A DNA stretch of 64,000 nucleotides from Steromphala cineraria. Lineage: Eukaryota > Mollusca > Gastropoda > Trochida > Trochidae. The stretch spans positions 69,087,226 to 69,151,225 of the forward strand of contig OU744723.1 in NCBI GenBank assembly GCA_916613615.1, in the 5' to 3' direction. Positions 1 through 12,104 of this stretch are shown one piece after another; the stretch's first letter is position 1; each line of letters opens with the position of its first letter. Below the pieces are notes generated by a model, which was given only the letters and a program-made list of their open reading frames with translations, was not told the DNA's origin and made no database searches. The position numbers and the translations under genes were made by a program.

Positions 1-471
1 TTACATCTAAAAAAATGACAAACTGTGCAATAGGAATAAAGACGTTTGGTATAAATCTTCTTTTGTTACTTTCGTTTGTGTACACTGCAACTATTTACTC
101 TCTTGAACTGCTAGTCAATTCTTCAAATGAAACATTTAAAATGATATAAACCGCACGCTATAAACTTAAAGAATTGAATTTTAGAAATACATTACGACGC
201 TTGTCAGGTATGCAGTACGTTTTTGAATTCAATTAATACGACCTTGTGTGTAATATATGCCCTTGGTATGGTGTCCGGTGTCTGTCCATCCATCCGTCAG
301 TCAGTTAGTCCATCCGTTAATTGTTGTCCATTTTGGACATATTTTTATTAAAAAAAAGAAGCTTTGAAGACTGAAACTTGCTGTACAAACTCCTTGACTA
401 ATGAGGATTATTATTTATAGCTATGGTGACCCTGAGTCCCCTAATAAGGATCATAGGGACCATGCCATTAA
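1..471. other. Intergenic DNA, no gene seen
   Basis: AT-rich sequence without a credible coding frame. A CCATCCGT/CAGTCAGT-type degenerate short repeat lies near 280-320, similar in style to the tails of mollusc repeat elements. Nothing else is recognised. Confidence 0.5.
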
Positions 472-822
472 AGGGGCAGTAGCACGTTTAAGGGGGAATA
501 TATTATGATGTCAGAAAAATGAAAATTAATGGTTCCAATCGAAAGACAATGTATTAAACTAAATGAATCAGTAATAATTAATAGATAACGTAAAGTTTAG
601 CCATGCAAAATCCTTTTTCTTACACAAAATGAATTAAAGGTGTTCACATAAAATGGCCGCCAATGGATTTATGTGAATCTTTATGCTTTGTCCTCTGACT
701 ATAGATGATTGGCTTGTGTTATGAATTTATTGACACTGTCAAAATAATACATTTAGCATTAACTTACACTTATCAGTGTAATTTTAAAATATAAAATTAT
801 TAAAAAACGTGCTACTGTCCCT
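472..822. mobile_element. TTAA-flanked MITE
   Basis: The ends are inverted copies: AGGGGCAGTAGCACGTTT at 472 and, reverse-complemented, AGGGACAGTAGCACGTTTT ending at 822. Both ends are bordered by TTAA (468-471 and 823-826), the target duplication typical of piggyBac-type transposons. The 351-bp body is AT-rich with no coding frame, so it is non-autonomous. The superfamily is inferred from the TTAA and the AGGG terminus only. A second element with the same flank logic lies at 46238-46468. Confidence 0.65.
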
Positions 823-826
823 TTAA

Positions 827-2319
827 AACCTATTTACGTCTTTTACTTAAACAAACATGAGGTCCAGAAAGCTGAAACCTTGTAGACACAATCTTTATGC
901 AATGGGGACTAATTTATCTCATTTAACGATCCTGTGGCCTGTAATAGGCATCGGTGAACCTTTGGAACTTAAGCCCTAAATTATTTTTAATTATTTTAAG
1001 TCTAACTCAATTGAGGGTCACTCCGTTTACCATTTTTACATTTCCTTGAATGTTTGAACAAATTCTATTTTTGAATTGATACACACTAAACTTTAGAATT
1101 TCTGATGTTGTGGCCCCTACTAAATCCTTTTTGTCATCTTCTTCTCTAACACCACAAGGTATAGAATGATACAATATTGTCTATAGACTCATAAGATAAT
1201 TAGAAATTAGAAACCCTAAAGCAAAGTTAAATGTAAAGCCTGATAAGCTGCAGAGTCATTGGTACTAGTTCAATATTTATTGGCAGTAAAGAGCTAAAGT
1301 TAAGGCGTATTTTTTCTAGATATGTTAGTAGGCATGTAACCAACACACATTTTTAACCATATTTAGTAGCGTTTTATAAAGATCAAAGGCACTGTTACCA
1401 TTTATTCTGTTGTAATTTTTGAATGACGTCATGAAGTAATGGTTCATGAAGTTAATATAAAACTATACTATGACATCACTTGAAAGGGTTCTGGTCTTCG
1501 ATTTCGAGCTATAACTATTGTAGTGCAGGTAAATAATATAATGCAAAGCTCGTGATGGTTTGAGCAACTGTATTTATCAAATAACTAATTGCATGAACGT
1601 TATGAAAATGATGATAGTTGTATTTTCATTGTGTAGCCTTATTGTAAAGAAAACATTGGGTTAGACAACAATAACTAAATCAGAAATAAAAAAAGACTAA
1701 AAAGAATTATCAGCAATCTTTGGGGAAAATAACCTTTAGCATACTGTTTAAAACAATTAAAAATCAAAACGTCTGTGATTTATATGTAAACATTTTTCTT
1801 GTTTAATGATATCTTCTTTTATATGTTTCAAAACAGTGTATCGTATTTCTTATAAAGAACATGATAAAACATGAGGCATAGAGTTGATTTGGTTGATAGC
1901 ATAGGTACAAGTACAAATGATTAAATTGAACAAATTCGTTAGAAGACTCGACCAAAGAACCGATTAGAATCACACAACTATCATTGGTTGTCACAAGAAG
2001 GCGTTCCTGGTAGCAAACACCTTACTACCTTATTGGAACTCGATTTTGTCGAAGTCTCAGTTGATTGATTGATACGGTTTTTTTCACAGCCAATGGGGTG
2101 ATTTGTACCTGACAATAAGGCAGTGGGTTATTGTAGAAAAATTAAAGAAATTGTACTTTATCCGATAGCGTCACAGTAAGGGTATTTTCCACACCATGTA
2201 TAACAAAGAACATGCAACTTGCATTAGGACGATTTCAGACTTCCTATAAACATCTTCATCGACCAACGAACATCATTGTAAACCCATAAATGTTACAGAA
2301 AAATTAATGTTGATCAAAC
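827..2319. other. Intergenic DNA, no gene seen
   Basis: AT-rich and low in coding signal on both strands. The longest open frame (1803-1994, minus) has no recognisable motif and looks random. Confidence 0.5.
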
Positions 2320-2743
2320 CTACTATAGTATAGCCAAAATGTATATTTTTTTCATATAGAACTTTTAAATGCATCCTTTTCACTTAAGGGGTAGACAATA
2401 TTGACAAGTAACTCAGCATTAGAAGTATATCTTTACACGGACATAGATCAATTATTATCAGTTATTTTAGATTATCATTTGTTAATTATATTACTGATTA
2501 TACATAGATCAATATTATCAGTTATTTTAGATTATCATTTGTTAATTATATTACTGATTAATACTTAATCAGTAATATAATTAACAAATGATAATCTAAA
2601 ATAACTGATAATAATTGATCTATGTCCGTGTAAAGATATACTACTAATGCTGAGTTACTTGTCAATATTTTCTACCCCTTAAGTGAAAAGGATGCATTTA
2701 AAAGTTCTATATGAAAAAATATACATTTTGGCTATACTATAAG
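2320..2743. repeat. Long near-perfect palindrome (foldback element)
   Basis: The left arm (about 2322-2500) reappears reverse-complemented at about 2567-2741. Both outer ends read towards CTATACTATA/TATAGTATAG and contain GCCAAAATGTATA. The left arm carries a second copy of its inner 60 bases (about 2500-2560), so the structure is palindrome plus an internal tandem duplication. Very few mismatches are visible, which implies recent origin or gene conversion. No coding frame. Confidence 0.75.
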
Positions 2744-3489
2744 ATTGCTCAATTGTTTTCTCAAAAATGAATTATTACCCCTTATAATTAAAAACAAAAA
2801 ACAAATATTGATTTTCCAAAATATAAAAAAACATTTATGAAACTAGAACACCATTCTTAAGCAAACTAAATAAAACTAAAAGCCATCCAATCTAACATTC
2901 ATAGATATAAACCATGAAATATGAGTCGTCCAAATCAATTATAAGTTATGCCTTTCAGAGGCGTGGTTTTTAGGGAGATATCAACCTCTCACTTTGTGTT
3001 ATGCGACGAGCCCATATACCCCGCCTTTGAATGGTATAAGGAATTTATCTTACCGAATGTTTAAACATAACGCATTTAATATGAAGATAAAGGAAAACGT
3101 TAACTGCGTAAACACTTTGACTATAGTTTGCTCAAAGTTACATATCGGTTGATCAAAAGAAACTAGCTTAATCATGTGTTCGAGGTAACATACATTGTAA
3201 AAAAATTTGTGCCGGGGTATAAATAATTTACCCTGCCGCTCAACAGGGTGATATCAGTATTTAACCAGGGTCACGTGGACCAATCAGAGATGTGATATAT
3301 CTTAATAACATTACTGATAATAAAATACAATCATTCATGAAAGTGAAATAACATTCAAGTGTACGTAATTCAAATCTAAACATATTTCGTTGTGTCATCC
3401 TCAATCAAAAAACAATTAAACATATCATCACATGTACCAGCATAGACCAAAAATGAACAAATATTGTTGAAAAAAGACTGTGGAAAGGT

Positions 3490-3698
3490 TATTACATTTT
3501 ACCGCATATTGTATTACAATTTACCGCACCTTTTAGTAACATCTTACCGCACCCCCTTATTACATTTTACCGCACCTATTTTTATTACATTTTACCGCAA
3601 TTTTGTTACAATTTACCGCAGTATTACATTTTACCGCGTTTTTATTACAATTTACCGCAGTTATTACATCTTACCGCGTTTATTACATCTTACGTCGT
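3490..3698. repeat. Minisatellite of TTATTACATTTTACCGCA-like units
   Basis: About nine degenerate units built from TTAC(A)TTTTACCGC with spacers of variable length. The array stops exactly where the LINE-derived reading frame starts and is open in that frame, which makes the longest ORF appear to run through it. I treat this as a repeat, not as protein-coding. Confidence 0.7.
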
Positions 3699-4268
3699 AA
3701 CATTCCCAGCTTTTTAAAATGGGAAAGAATTCTACAAGTTGAATTTGCTGACAATGATTGGAAATTTTTTAATATAATTGCAAATAAATGTTCGGGATGT
3801 ACAGATTTAAAATGGTTGCAATACAGAATCATTCATAATATTTTGCCAACAAGACACTTTCTCAACAGAATTGGATATATATCATCCCCACTTTGTCCAT
3901 TTTGCCAAACGGAAATCGAAACAATTAACCACATGTTTTGGGATTGTGAACCTATCTTCATCTTATGGAAAGAAATAGAATCATGGTTAAATTCTGTACA
4001 ATTGAAATTGGAATTCACAAATAAGATTATAATATTAGGAATGAAAGGCAAGAACAATAACCCCGTAAATGCAATCATTTTAATAGTCAAACAGTATATT
4101 TATAGATGCAGCATAAATGGTTTTAAACCAAAATTAAAATATGTGAAAAATAAAATTGTACGTTACTATGATTTATCAAAATTTGTGTTTTTGTCGTCAG
4201 AAACTGAAGAAAAGTGTTTTAAATATTGGTCATCTCTGCACTTACTGTTCAAGAATACTCCTGTTTGA
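3699..4268 (+). pseudogene. LINE (non-LTR retrotransposon) 3' end, zinc-binding C-terminus
   Basis: About 190 codons remain open and end in a stop at 4266-4268. The sequence has the look of the C-terminal zf-RVT region of LINE ORF2: a WLQYRIIHNILPT-type helix, then CPFC...NHMFWDC (C-x2-C...H-x4-C), then LWKEIESWL. Everything upstream (endonuclease, reverse transcriptase) is missing, so this is a 5'-truncated dead copy. It is followed by AT-rich 3' sequence and an A-rich tail near 4395-4420, as expected for target-primed insertion. The clade is not assigned. Confidence 0.75.
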
Positions 4269-4435
4269 AAATAATGAATTGTTAAGAAATAGTCCTGTTA
4301 TGCTTAATTTATGTATTTATCAGCCAAATGAGGATTTATGTATTTGTACATATGTGCTGTGTGTATAATGTTGAATAAATGTTAATGTTAATACAAAAAT
4401 AATAATAAAAAAAAAAGAATAATTACAACTAAATC

Positions 4436-4800
4436 ATTTCTCTTTAAGATTGGACAAAGTGAAGATCAGCTTTGTTCTTTAAGCGAGAGTGAAAATGAAA
4501 CGATTGAACACCTGCTTAACAACTGCAGTAAAGTGCAGACACTGCTAAAAAAAACTTTCATACTTCGTTCAAAAACGAAATTGGTCATATTATTGATATC
4601 AACCTCTCTTCGTTTCTTCTTGGCGACCCCAATCAAAGCATTCTTGTCAATCATCTATTCACTATCATAAAGAAATACATTTATAAATGAAAGTGTACGA
4701 TTAAGGATATAAACTTTAACCATTTAAAGAAAATAATAAAATTCCACTATGATATAGAAAAATTCATATGTGGCAAAGACAATGAAGAATTTTTTTGAAA
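4436..4800 (+). pseudogene. Second decayed LINE 3' end
   Basis: Read conceptually on the plus strand, the segment shows DQLCSLSESENETIEHLLNNCS, the same C...ET(I)xH(L/M)...C arrangement as the fragment just upstream. It is followed by a conserved-looking tail ending near 4796. Stops and frame breaks occur inside it. It starts within 20 bases of the A-rich tail of the first fragment, so two related LINE tails lie head to tail. Confidence 0.6.
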
Positions 4801-6230
4801 ATGAACCGGCTGCTTCACAACATAAATCTCCCCCACTTCTCTCTTTCTCTCTCTCTCACTTGTTCTCCCTGGTTTTTTTCTCTCATTCTTTTTTTAAATG
4901 AAACTTTAATTAGATTTAATATACTGAGATAGATTTAAGACGCCACAATATTTGTTGCTTATTCTCAAAAATATGTAATGCGATTCCTCACCACGTAGGA
5001 TCGTATTCACTGTTAAAATCGTGGTAACTTCTGTGTAATAAAGAAAAGAAAAAAACAAACAAACTTTATTGCATCGATAACACCCTTCATTATATGTTAA
5101 AACTTTATATTGTATCTATTGTTCTTTCATAGTATCTTTTTCAGTCTGAAAACAATAAACTACATCATGAAACTAACATTTCATTTCTTCTCACAATGTT
5201 ATGAACTATACATAAACAAACATATAACTATTAAAGGAACATTCTCATGTTGAACATATTTTGTTTTTAAATCGTGCAAACCAAGCAATCTGGCAACAGG
5301 TACAAGTTTAGTCATCGCTATGACAAAAACGACATTAATGGTATCCATCTGATTAAAATCAGCCAAAATATAAATTGTACGATATCGTTGCTACCTTGAA
5401 ACGTACTTGTTCTGGAGTTTCCCGTGGTAGAGTCTATGAATACAGCGTAAAGCTTAAGGTTTCGGGATAGATTCTAGTATCTTCTATTAAGACCTAAAAA
5501 TAAAATACTTTATAAAACAAGTGAAAATTATTTAAAGTAAGTTTGTAAGCCGTCCTATAGACTAACGTGATGTCAAGTTAACTCTCAGCATTTGGTAGAA
5601 CCCTTTGGTTTTCTTAATCTTGAAGTTGTTGTGGATCGTCCTGAGAGGTTATTGCTAGAAAACAATTACCTCATAATGAATAGAGAATTCTTTCGTTAGC
5701 TTGAAATGATGAGTAAACTCTTGTCTTAAGATATAACCTTGTGTGAAGTAAATTTCAACGTTTGGTAGAACCTTATGGTCATGGTTCCCTTAGTAGTGGC
5801 AAATCGTACAGAGACGTTATTACTAGAACTACAGTTACCACAACAATGTAATAAAGAATCTTTAGCTAGTTTTATGATATTTTAGTGAACTCTTGGCGCA
5901 TGGCTCAAGCAATTTTTAAGGCTCATATTTCAGAACTAGATTGATGGTGTTTATGTCAAGTTGTCAACCAAACATTCAAGACAGTTTATACTGTCTAAGG
6001 TTATTTCAAAAACAGGAATTACTTTGCCAATTATTTTAAAGGCTGCCCCCTCTCCAAAAATGAACTCTTTTAATGTTTTACTTCTGAGAATTTATCTTTA
6101 CGTTGAAAGATGGACCTTGTAAGAGGTATATGTTTTAAAGTAAGATCTATAAAGATACATACACTAATTTTATCATACCATAAAACGTAATTTGATGACG
6201 ACATAACAAAAAGGAACAAAGCCAAAATAT
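4801..6230. other. Intergenic DNA with CT microsatellite
   Basis: A CT-rich run at about 4828-4895 follows the LINE remnant. The rest is AT-rich. Two related blocks containing TTTGGTAGAACC occur near 5590 and 5760, suggesting an old partial tandem duplication. No gene recognised. Confidence 0.45.
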
Positions 6231-6310
6231 CAAAGAAACTATTGCTGGATTCAAACTTTTTGCTCTTCAACCCGAAAACAAAACCTCTGGACCAATAAGG
6301 ACAAAAAATG
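6231..6310 (-). repeat. Degenerate tRNA-derived SINE head
   Basis: On the minus strand the block reads as a worn tRNA-like sequence ending in GTTTGAATCCAGC, a decayed box B. The paralogous position at about 34190-34260 keeps the better GGTTGGAATCC box B, which shows that this copy belongs to the segmental duplication. Confidence 0.45.
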
Positions 6311-6426
6311 TGTGAATTCTCTTATATGTATTTGTATTTAAGCCTCAATATAAAGCAGAGATGGAAACTTGTATTCTTTATAACGCCGAATCGGGAATAA
6401 GAAATATATTTACTGTAAATTTTGAT

Positions 6427-6680
6427 AGTTGATGGTCTATAAGTCAGAGAAAACACTACTTTTCATTATTCTCCTCTAAGAGAAATATCAGGGTCTCTTA
6501 AGGAGTAGAAGACCTCGGAGACGTGTTTTCTCCTTTACAGACATTATATATGTTGTTTATAGTTGACGGTCTATAAGTCTGAGAAAACACTACTCTTCAT
6601 TATTCTGCTCTAAGAGAAATATCAAGGTCTCTTAAAGAGTAGAAGACCTCGGAGACGTGTTTTCTCCTTAACTGACATTA
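6427..6680. repeat. Tandem duplication, two copies of about 125 bp
   Basis: The block from GTCTATAAGTC through GACCTCGGAGACGTGTTTTC occurs twice head to tail, with a few substitutions. The paralogous region at about 34370-34480 holds a single copy, so the doubling came after, or was lost after, the segmental duplication. Confidence 0.7.
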
Positions 6681-6782
6681 TATATGCTGTTATACAACAT
6701 GCATGAAAAAAAGTATAATAAGTGTGTTGAATAACAAAGAGTGTTCTTTAAGAAAGGCCAAAATAGTATGTCATGATCATGT

Positions 6783-7060
6783 AGGGCTAAGTGAGGTTTA
6801 ATTCAAATAGTCTTAAACAGTGTTTAAAGATTAATTTCATGAACATGTTATTTTACCAAATCATGCTATTGAGAATAAAGTAAAATAATCGATTTCAATT
6901 TCATTTGTCTGCAGATTAGGGCTAAGTTAGGTTCAATTCAAATAGTTTTAAATACCGTTTAAAAATAATTTCATGAACATATCCTTTTCACCATTACCTT
7001 GCTATTTAGAATACATCATAAATATTGATCTCTATTTCATTTGTCTGCAGATTAAAAGGA
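6783..7060. repeat. Tandem duplication, two copies of about 130 bp
   Basis: Each copy runs from GGGCTAAGT(G/T)AGGTT to CATTTGTCTGCAGATTA. The copies differ by substitutions and small indels. No coding content. Confidence 0.65.
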
Positions 7061-8521
7061 AGTGAAGACAGTTTTGACAACTTTGGAAGTACCACTTTAT
7101 TACTCGCACACATTACTGGTTAAAGATTTTCATCAAAAAGATGCATATTTAGCAACAATGTACAAAAATAAAATATTTAAATCAAGAATCCATTAGGAAT
7201 CATTTACAAAATGTTTGTTTGAAATTCATTGGTTGTCATTTTCACAATAAAAGCATATTCCCACAAGCATCATGCTATCTACATGTATTATAAATGTTTG
7301 CACACAAGGCCATGTTATTGTTCAATTGGCTGGGTTTAACGACATAATGACTGCGAGTGTGAATTATTATTATTATTGTTGACCTCTATAACAGTCACCA
7401 TAAGTTTTGCACTAGCTATTGTATTAACCTATTATTGTTAACGAGAAAACCAGATCAGCCCCGAAATAAGGTTGCTTTGCCATAACTTGTTACGCCTCTC
7501 CTAGTAGTAACAGAATGGGGATATTCAAAAAACAATATAAAGAGAAATTCAGAAGTTGTAACCTTGAACTCTGACCTTGATGTCAACAGTCCCGGTGGTA
7601 CGATTAACAAACTATCAATATGAGATCTCTAAGCACAAATCATGAATGTGAGATTTCAAAACCCTGTTTCTAATTTCAAAATATTGTTAAATAATGAACA
7701 TAACTCATATTTTGTGATCTTAAGGTGAAACAATAAATTGAAACTTTTCATTCTGAATGACAATCCTGTCGTGATAAAATATGTTCATAGTCATGTTAAA
7801 GTATTTCCTTCCAAATATGCTAAAGTCATGTAGTGATTAAACATGTTCATAGTCATGTGAATGTATTTCCTTTCAACAATGCTAAAGTCATGACGTCGCT
7901 GTGACCTCGGCTCTTTACAAATAACATTGGGAACCTTGTAAAGCTTTGGTAATTCTCCATTTTTGATATATTCCAAAAAAGAGCCTCATAGTCTCATAAT
8001 GATTATAATGCAGTACAATGCTTAGTTGTGACCTTACGTTGACCTTAACCTTCAAAAGACTGAATCAATAATGTATTGGCACAGTTACAGGTCAGAGGTC
8101 GGACTTTCGCCATTTGTCTGTATGCGCATGCTCAGAACCGTATTGGCCAAGCCTTTCTCGTATTGACCCAGGATTGCCTGTATTAGCCAAGCTGTATGGG
8201 TCCACTTGTATAGTCTAGGCCATTAAGATTGCATTTGTGCCATATTATTGATAGCTTTTTGAAAATTTGTGATTTAAACTAAGTAAGAGAGTCATGGCAC
8301 AAACACCTTAGATCACCATGTTAAATTGTGTTTAAGTGATTTGAACACTCATTAGACCTGGATTGTTAACATGTGAAAATAACTCCCTCTTGGTTTAAAA
8401 GAATTCTGGAGACCTTAGTGGAGAAAAGCTGTAGCCTGTAAAAAGGGATATTCATAGAGGATGTCTGTCTTTTCTTGACTAATACCATGTTTATCTCATT
8501 GAGTGGAGTAGAAAGTTTATA

Positions 8522-9255
8522 TTTTCACGAGTGGCGCGTCATGCATGAGTGAAAACAATAAACTTTTCTTTCTCACGAGAAGAGAGAAACATGATATTTG
8601 TTAAGATTTGACAGCAATATGGAGGCTTAGTGTTACAATACAGAAATTAAAGTCTATTCTTTGATATCTGATACACATTTGTTCTTAAAGGGTTGTTAAC
8701 ATCATACAGATTTTGACTTAGTTCCAAGTTTACCAGAATCAATCTGTTGCAGAAATGCATCGCTTTATCTTTTCACGAGTGGTGCAGCCGTGCATGAGTA
8801 AAAATATATACTAAACTTTTCTTTCTCACGAGATGAGAGAAACATGATATTTGTTAAGATTTGACAGCAATATGGAGGCTTAGTGTTACAATACAGAAAT
8901 TAAAGTCTATTCTTTGATATCTGATACACATTTGTTCTTTAAGGGTTGTTAACATCATACAGATTTTGACTTAGTTCCAAGTTTACCAGAATCAATCTGT
9001 TGCAGAAATGCATCGCTTTATCTTTTCACGAGTGGTGCAGCCGTGCATGAGTAAAAATATATATTAAACTTTTCTTTCTCATGAGATGAGAGAAACATAA
9101 TATTTGTTAAGATTTGACAGCAATATGGAGGCTTAGTGTTACAATACAGAAATTAAAGTCTTTACTTTGATTACTGATACACATTTGTTCTTTAAGAGTT
9201 GTTAACATCATACAGATTTTGACTTAGTTCCAACTTTACCAGAATCAATCCGAAA
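8522..9255. repeat. Three tandem copies of a ~250-bp unit at the TRIM 3' flank
   Basis: Units start at TTTTCACGAGTGG near 8522, 8770 and 9023. Each ends with a run through ACATCATACAGATTTTGACTTAG and a GAATCAATC block. The paralogous site (about 35209-35458) has one copy. The start of each unit is one arm of the foldback element found complete at 25270-25432. The third unit abuts the TRIM stop codon, so it may be 3' UTR. Confidence 0.75.
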
Positions 9256-9284
9256 TGGAAACGCTGGAAAATATAAATGCACCA

Positions 9285-10993
9285 CTAAGCATATCTAAAT
9301 TGATACACATTCACTCCTTTCTTTTCATTTACAACAAACAGTTTGTCTTCATCAATACACAGACCATAAGGACAATCTACACAATCTGCTGCAGTCAATA
9401 TGTCTCCTAGGAACTCTCCTATGTTACTGAGATGGACAACTTTGTGTGAAGAGAAGTCAGCTACAAGAATGTCTCCTCTACTGGTGGATGTGATTCCTTG
9501 TGGATGTCTCAGAGCTCTGTCTCCAGTAGGTTTGTACATCCACTCTACATGTCCAGTCTGTGTCAAACAGATGACAGACTTCAGACCCCAGTCTGACACC
9601 AGGATAGAGCCTTGTCTGGTTACATGGATGAAGTTGGGATACATGAGCTTCTTGTGAGGTTCTGTCAGTGTCTGCAGTGATCTCATCACCCGTCCTTCCA
9701 TGTCCAGGATATCTACAGAGGGAGGAGATTCAGAACTGGCAACTAATGTGTACTGATCCAGTACATCCAGACCATAATACTCCTTGTCAGTTGATATTGT
9801 AGAGTTGAGTCCCAGGTCAGGGTTAACATTGACTGTTACAATCTGTCTAGAGTATGGAACAGACACAGCCACCTTGTTGTCATCCAGTACAGCAATACTC
9901 CAAGGAAAGTTATCTAACACCAGAGTGCTGCATTGATGTTTACCATTAAGTGTGTAGATGGATTTGATTCTCTTTCCACTACAGTCAGTTACTACAGTTA
10001 TTTTCCTGTTACCCACATTCAACACAGCTACATCCCTTAAGACACATGTGTCCCCCTGATTCAACTTTGCATCAACAACCCTCTGTAGTACAGGTTCAGC
10101 TGTCAGATCAACAACCCTCTGTAGTACAGGTCCAGCTGTCAGATCAACAACCCTCTGTAGTACAGGTCCAGCTGTCAGATCAACATCCATCTTCTCCACC
10201 TTCACATCCATCTTATCAATTTCTGCTTTCAGTTGTTCAAGATCTTTTTTAAAGCTGAAGGTAGCTACATCTCTCCTGTCTTCTCTCTGTGTCTCTGTGA
10301 CGTCAGATACAGGTCCTGATCCAGAGGCCAGATACATCTCAAACAGCTGCGCCTCATCCTCCAACTCCAGGGCCTGCTGGATGAACTGAGACTGCTGCTG
10401 GTACATCTGTAAATCTATCTGCTTCGCTTTGACCTTTGACCTCAGTTGACCTGTCTGTTCTCCTGATTGGTCCTCAAGTTTCTTCATCAGCTGATCTTTC
10501 TTTTTCTGAAGATGTACCATGATGCTTTGAAATGCTTTCTCTATATCAGATTTTACCATCAACTTGTGGTCAGCCCCCTTCTCAATCTCCTCCTCATAAC
10601 ACTTGATCTCAGTGTTACATTCCTCCATTTGTGTCTGAAGTTTCTTCTGACGTCCCTGTAGTTGACCTTTGACCTCTGGCAACATGGCCTGGATGGTGAC
10701 GACATCTTCACACTTCCTGTGACTGATGCTGCAACAAACTGTACATAATGGTTTCTTACAGTCTTTGCAATATAGTTTTATTTTCTTGTCATGTTCTCTG
10801 CAGATAAACTTTATTTTGATCTTCTGACCTGAGGAGGCATCTGTCAAGTTGTTGACAATGTGATGACGTAGTGAAGGCATTTTCCTGTGCATCTTCAGAC
10901 AGGCGTCACAGAAACCTGCTTCACACTCAGAACACCAATGTGTAGCTGGAGTTGTCTCCCCTTCTTCTTTGCAGGAAGAACAAGTGACTGCCT
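9285..10993 (-). CDS. TRIM-NHL-like protein copy 1, exon 2 (B-boxes, coiled coil, propeller)
   Basis: This large exon completes a protein of 662 residues when joined in phase to the RING exon at 12105-12384. It has a CACAG acceptor at 10994-10998 and a TAG stop at 9285-9287. In order it encodes B-box 1 (CSSC...HWCSEC...CDAC), B-box 2 (CREHDKKIKLYCKDC...CTVCC...H), a coiled coil rich in K/E/Q, a linker, and a C-terminal NHL-like beta-propeller with repeated GDILVAD and PQGI(T) segments. This is the TRIM2/TRIM3/TRIM56-like layout common in expanded mollusc families; such proteins act as RING E3 ubiquitin ligases in the cytoplasm and often in innate immunity, but the substrate is unknown here. 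The linker holds three 12-residue repeats (VVDLTAGPVLQR) where the paralogue at 35463 has one. A TRIM identity is well supported; the precise orthologue is not. Confidence 0.88.
10048..10170 (-). repeat. 36-bp in-frame coding repeat in TRIM copy 1
   Basis: Three nearly identical 36-bp units encode VVDLTAGPVLQR-type repeats between the coiled coil and the propeller. The paralogue has a single unit. Being a multiple of three, expansion only lengthens the linker by 24 residues. With two extra C-terminal residues it accounts exactly for the 78-nt length difference between the two coding sequences. Confidence 0.85.
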
Positions 10994-12104
10994 CTGTGAA
11001 CAAAACAATACAGGGCTTATTCATATGTACACTGTGAGTTTCATTGATGCACAAATTTGGAAATATAACACACTTGTTATGTCAATAAAAGAAATTTTGT
11101 ACTTATTTTGTTTGTGTTTGTGTACTAATTGTGTGAGTGAGTTCGGTTTATTGTGTTTTTATGTACGAATTCAATAATGTTGGTAATCTTCACATGCATA
11201 TCATATATCCTTTAAATTTTCTGCTCTGAATCTAACAATTTTCCAAGGATTTTTGGTTTACATAGAACTCCTTTGATCAGAGTATTTTTTACAACAGTCA
11301 CACATTTTTTCACAGTCGTTTTTGTCTATATACAGTAGAACTCGGATATAACAAACTCCAAGGGACCAAAGAATTTGGTTCGCTAAATCCAGTGTTCGCT
11401 ATACGCATATAATTTTAATGATATTATATAGGGACGGGATTTGAAAATTTGTTCACTATATCCGAGTGTTCGCTATATCCGTGTTCGCTATATCCGTGTT
11501 CTACTGTATTATTTAAAGAATACCCATTTTTGCTTAGTGAATGCTTTGCATTTATTGTGTCTTAAGGTACAATGTTAATATTGTTATTATCTTTCAAAGA
11601 TGACAGACCATTAAGGATATTTTGTTACAAAGTCTGTATTGCCTATGTAATGTTCAATAATTATCTGATTATCATAAGTGATCTAGAAACATTCTATCTT
11701 ATCAGTTAATACCTTGTAGGGAGTCCATGAGTTCAGTTAGAAGCAGTAGAGTTTGTTCATAGTTCATTCATTAATTTACTAATTGAGTAAATGAGTGAGT
11801 TTTATTGTATTTTCACGCACTAATTATATATTGTTAATAATTTTTAAAATGCAAATGATTCATCCTTTTAACTTAATCTATCAATAATGACTCTTTTCTA
11901 AGGTTACTTTAAGTATTAAAAAATAATTTATAAATTATCTGTGATATTATTGAGTTCACCATGAAAATATCTTTATCGGTTTTACTTACAAAAAATAACA
12001 AACAATTAAAGGATAGTTTAAGTGTTGACAAAGTCTTTGTAATATCAAATGATTATATTATTATGATAAGTGATCTAGAAACATTCTATCTTCACAATTA
12101 TTAC
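10994..12104 (-). other. TRIM copy 1 intron with internal duplication
   Basis: The intron is bounded by GTAATA after CTACAAG (12104) and CACAG (10994). It is built from two old tandem copies: blocks near 11090-11250 and 11780-11900 resemble each other, and 11705-11750 repeats the end of the RING exon with its donor (see findings). It also holds the pogo-type MITE at 11333-11506. Confidence 0.65.
11333..11506. mobile_element. Pogo/Tigger-type MITE
   Basis: Termini are inverted copies starting CAGTAGAAC(T/A)CGGATATA, flanked by TA on both sides (11331-11332 and 11507-11508). CAGT...AAC ends with a TA duplication match pogo-like Tc1/mariner elements. The 174-bp body is non-coding. The same insertion is present at 37433-37606, so it predates the segmental duplication. 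Confidence 0.75.

Noticed and set aside
3603..3700. N-terminal part of the 221-residue frame as protein
   Set aside because: It is minisatellite sequence read in frame with the LINE remnant.
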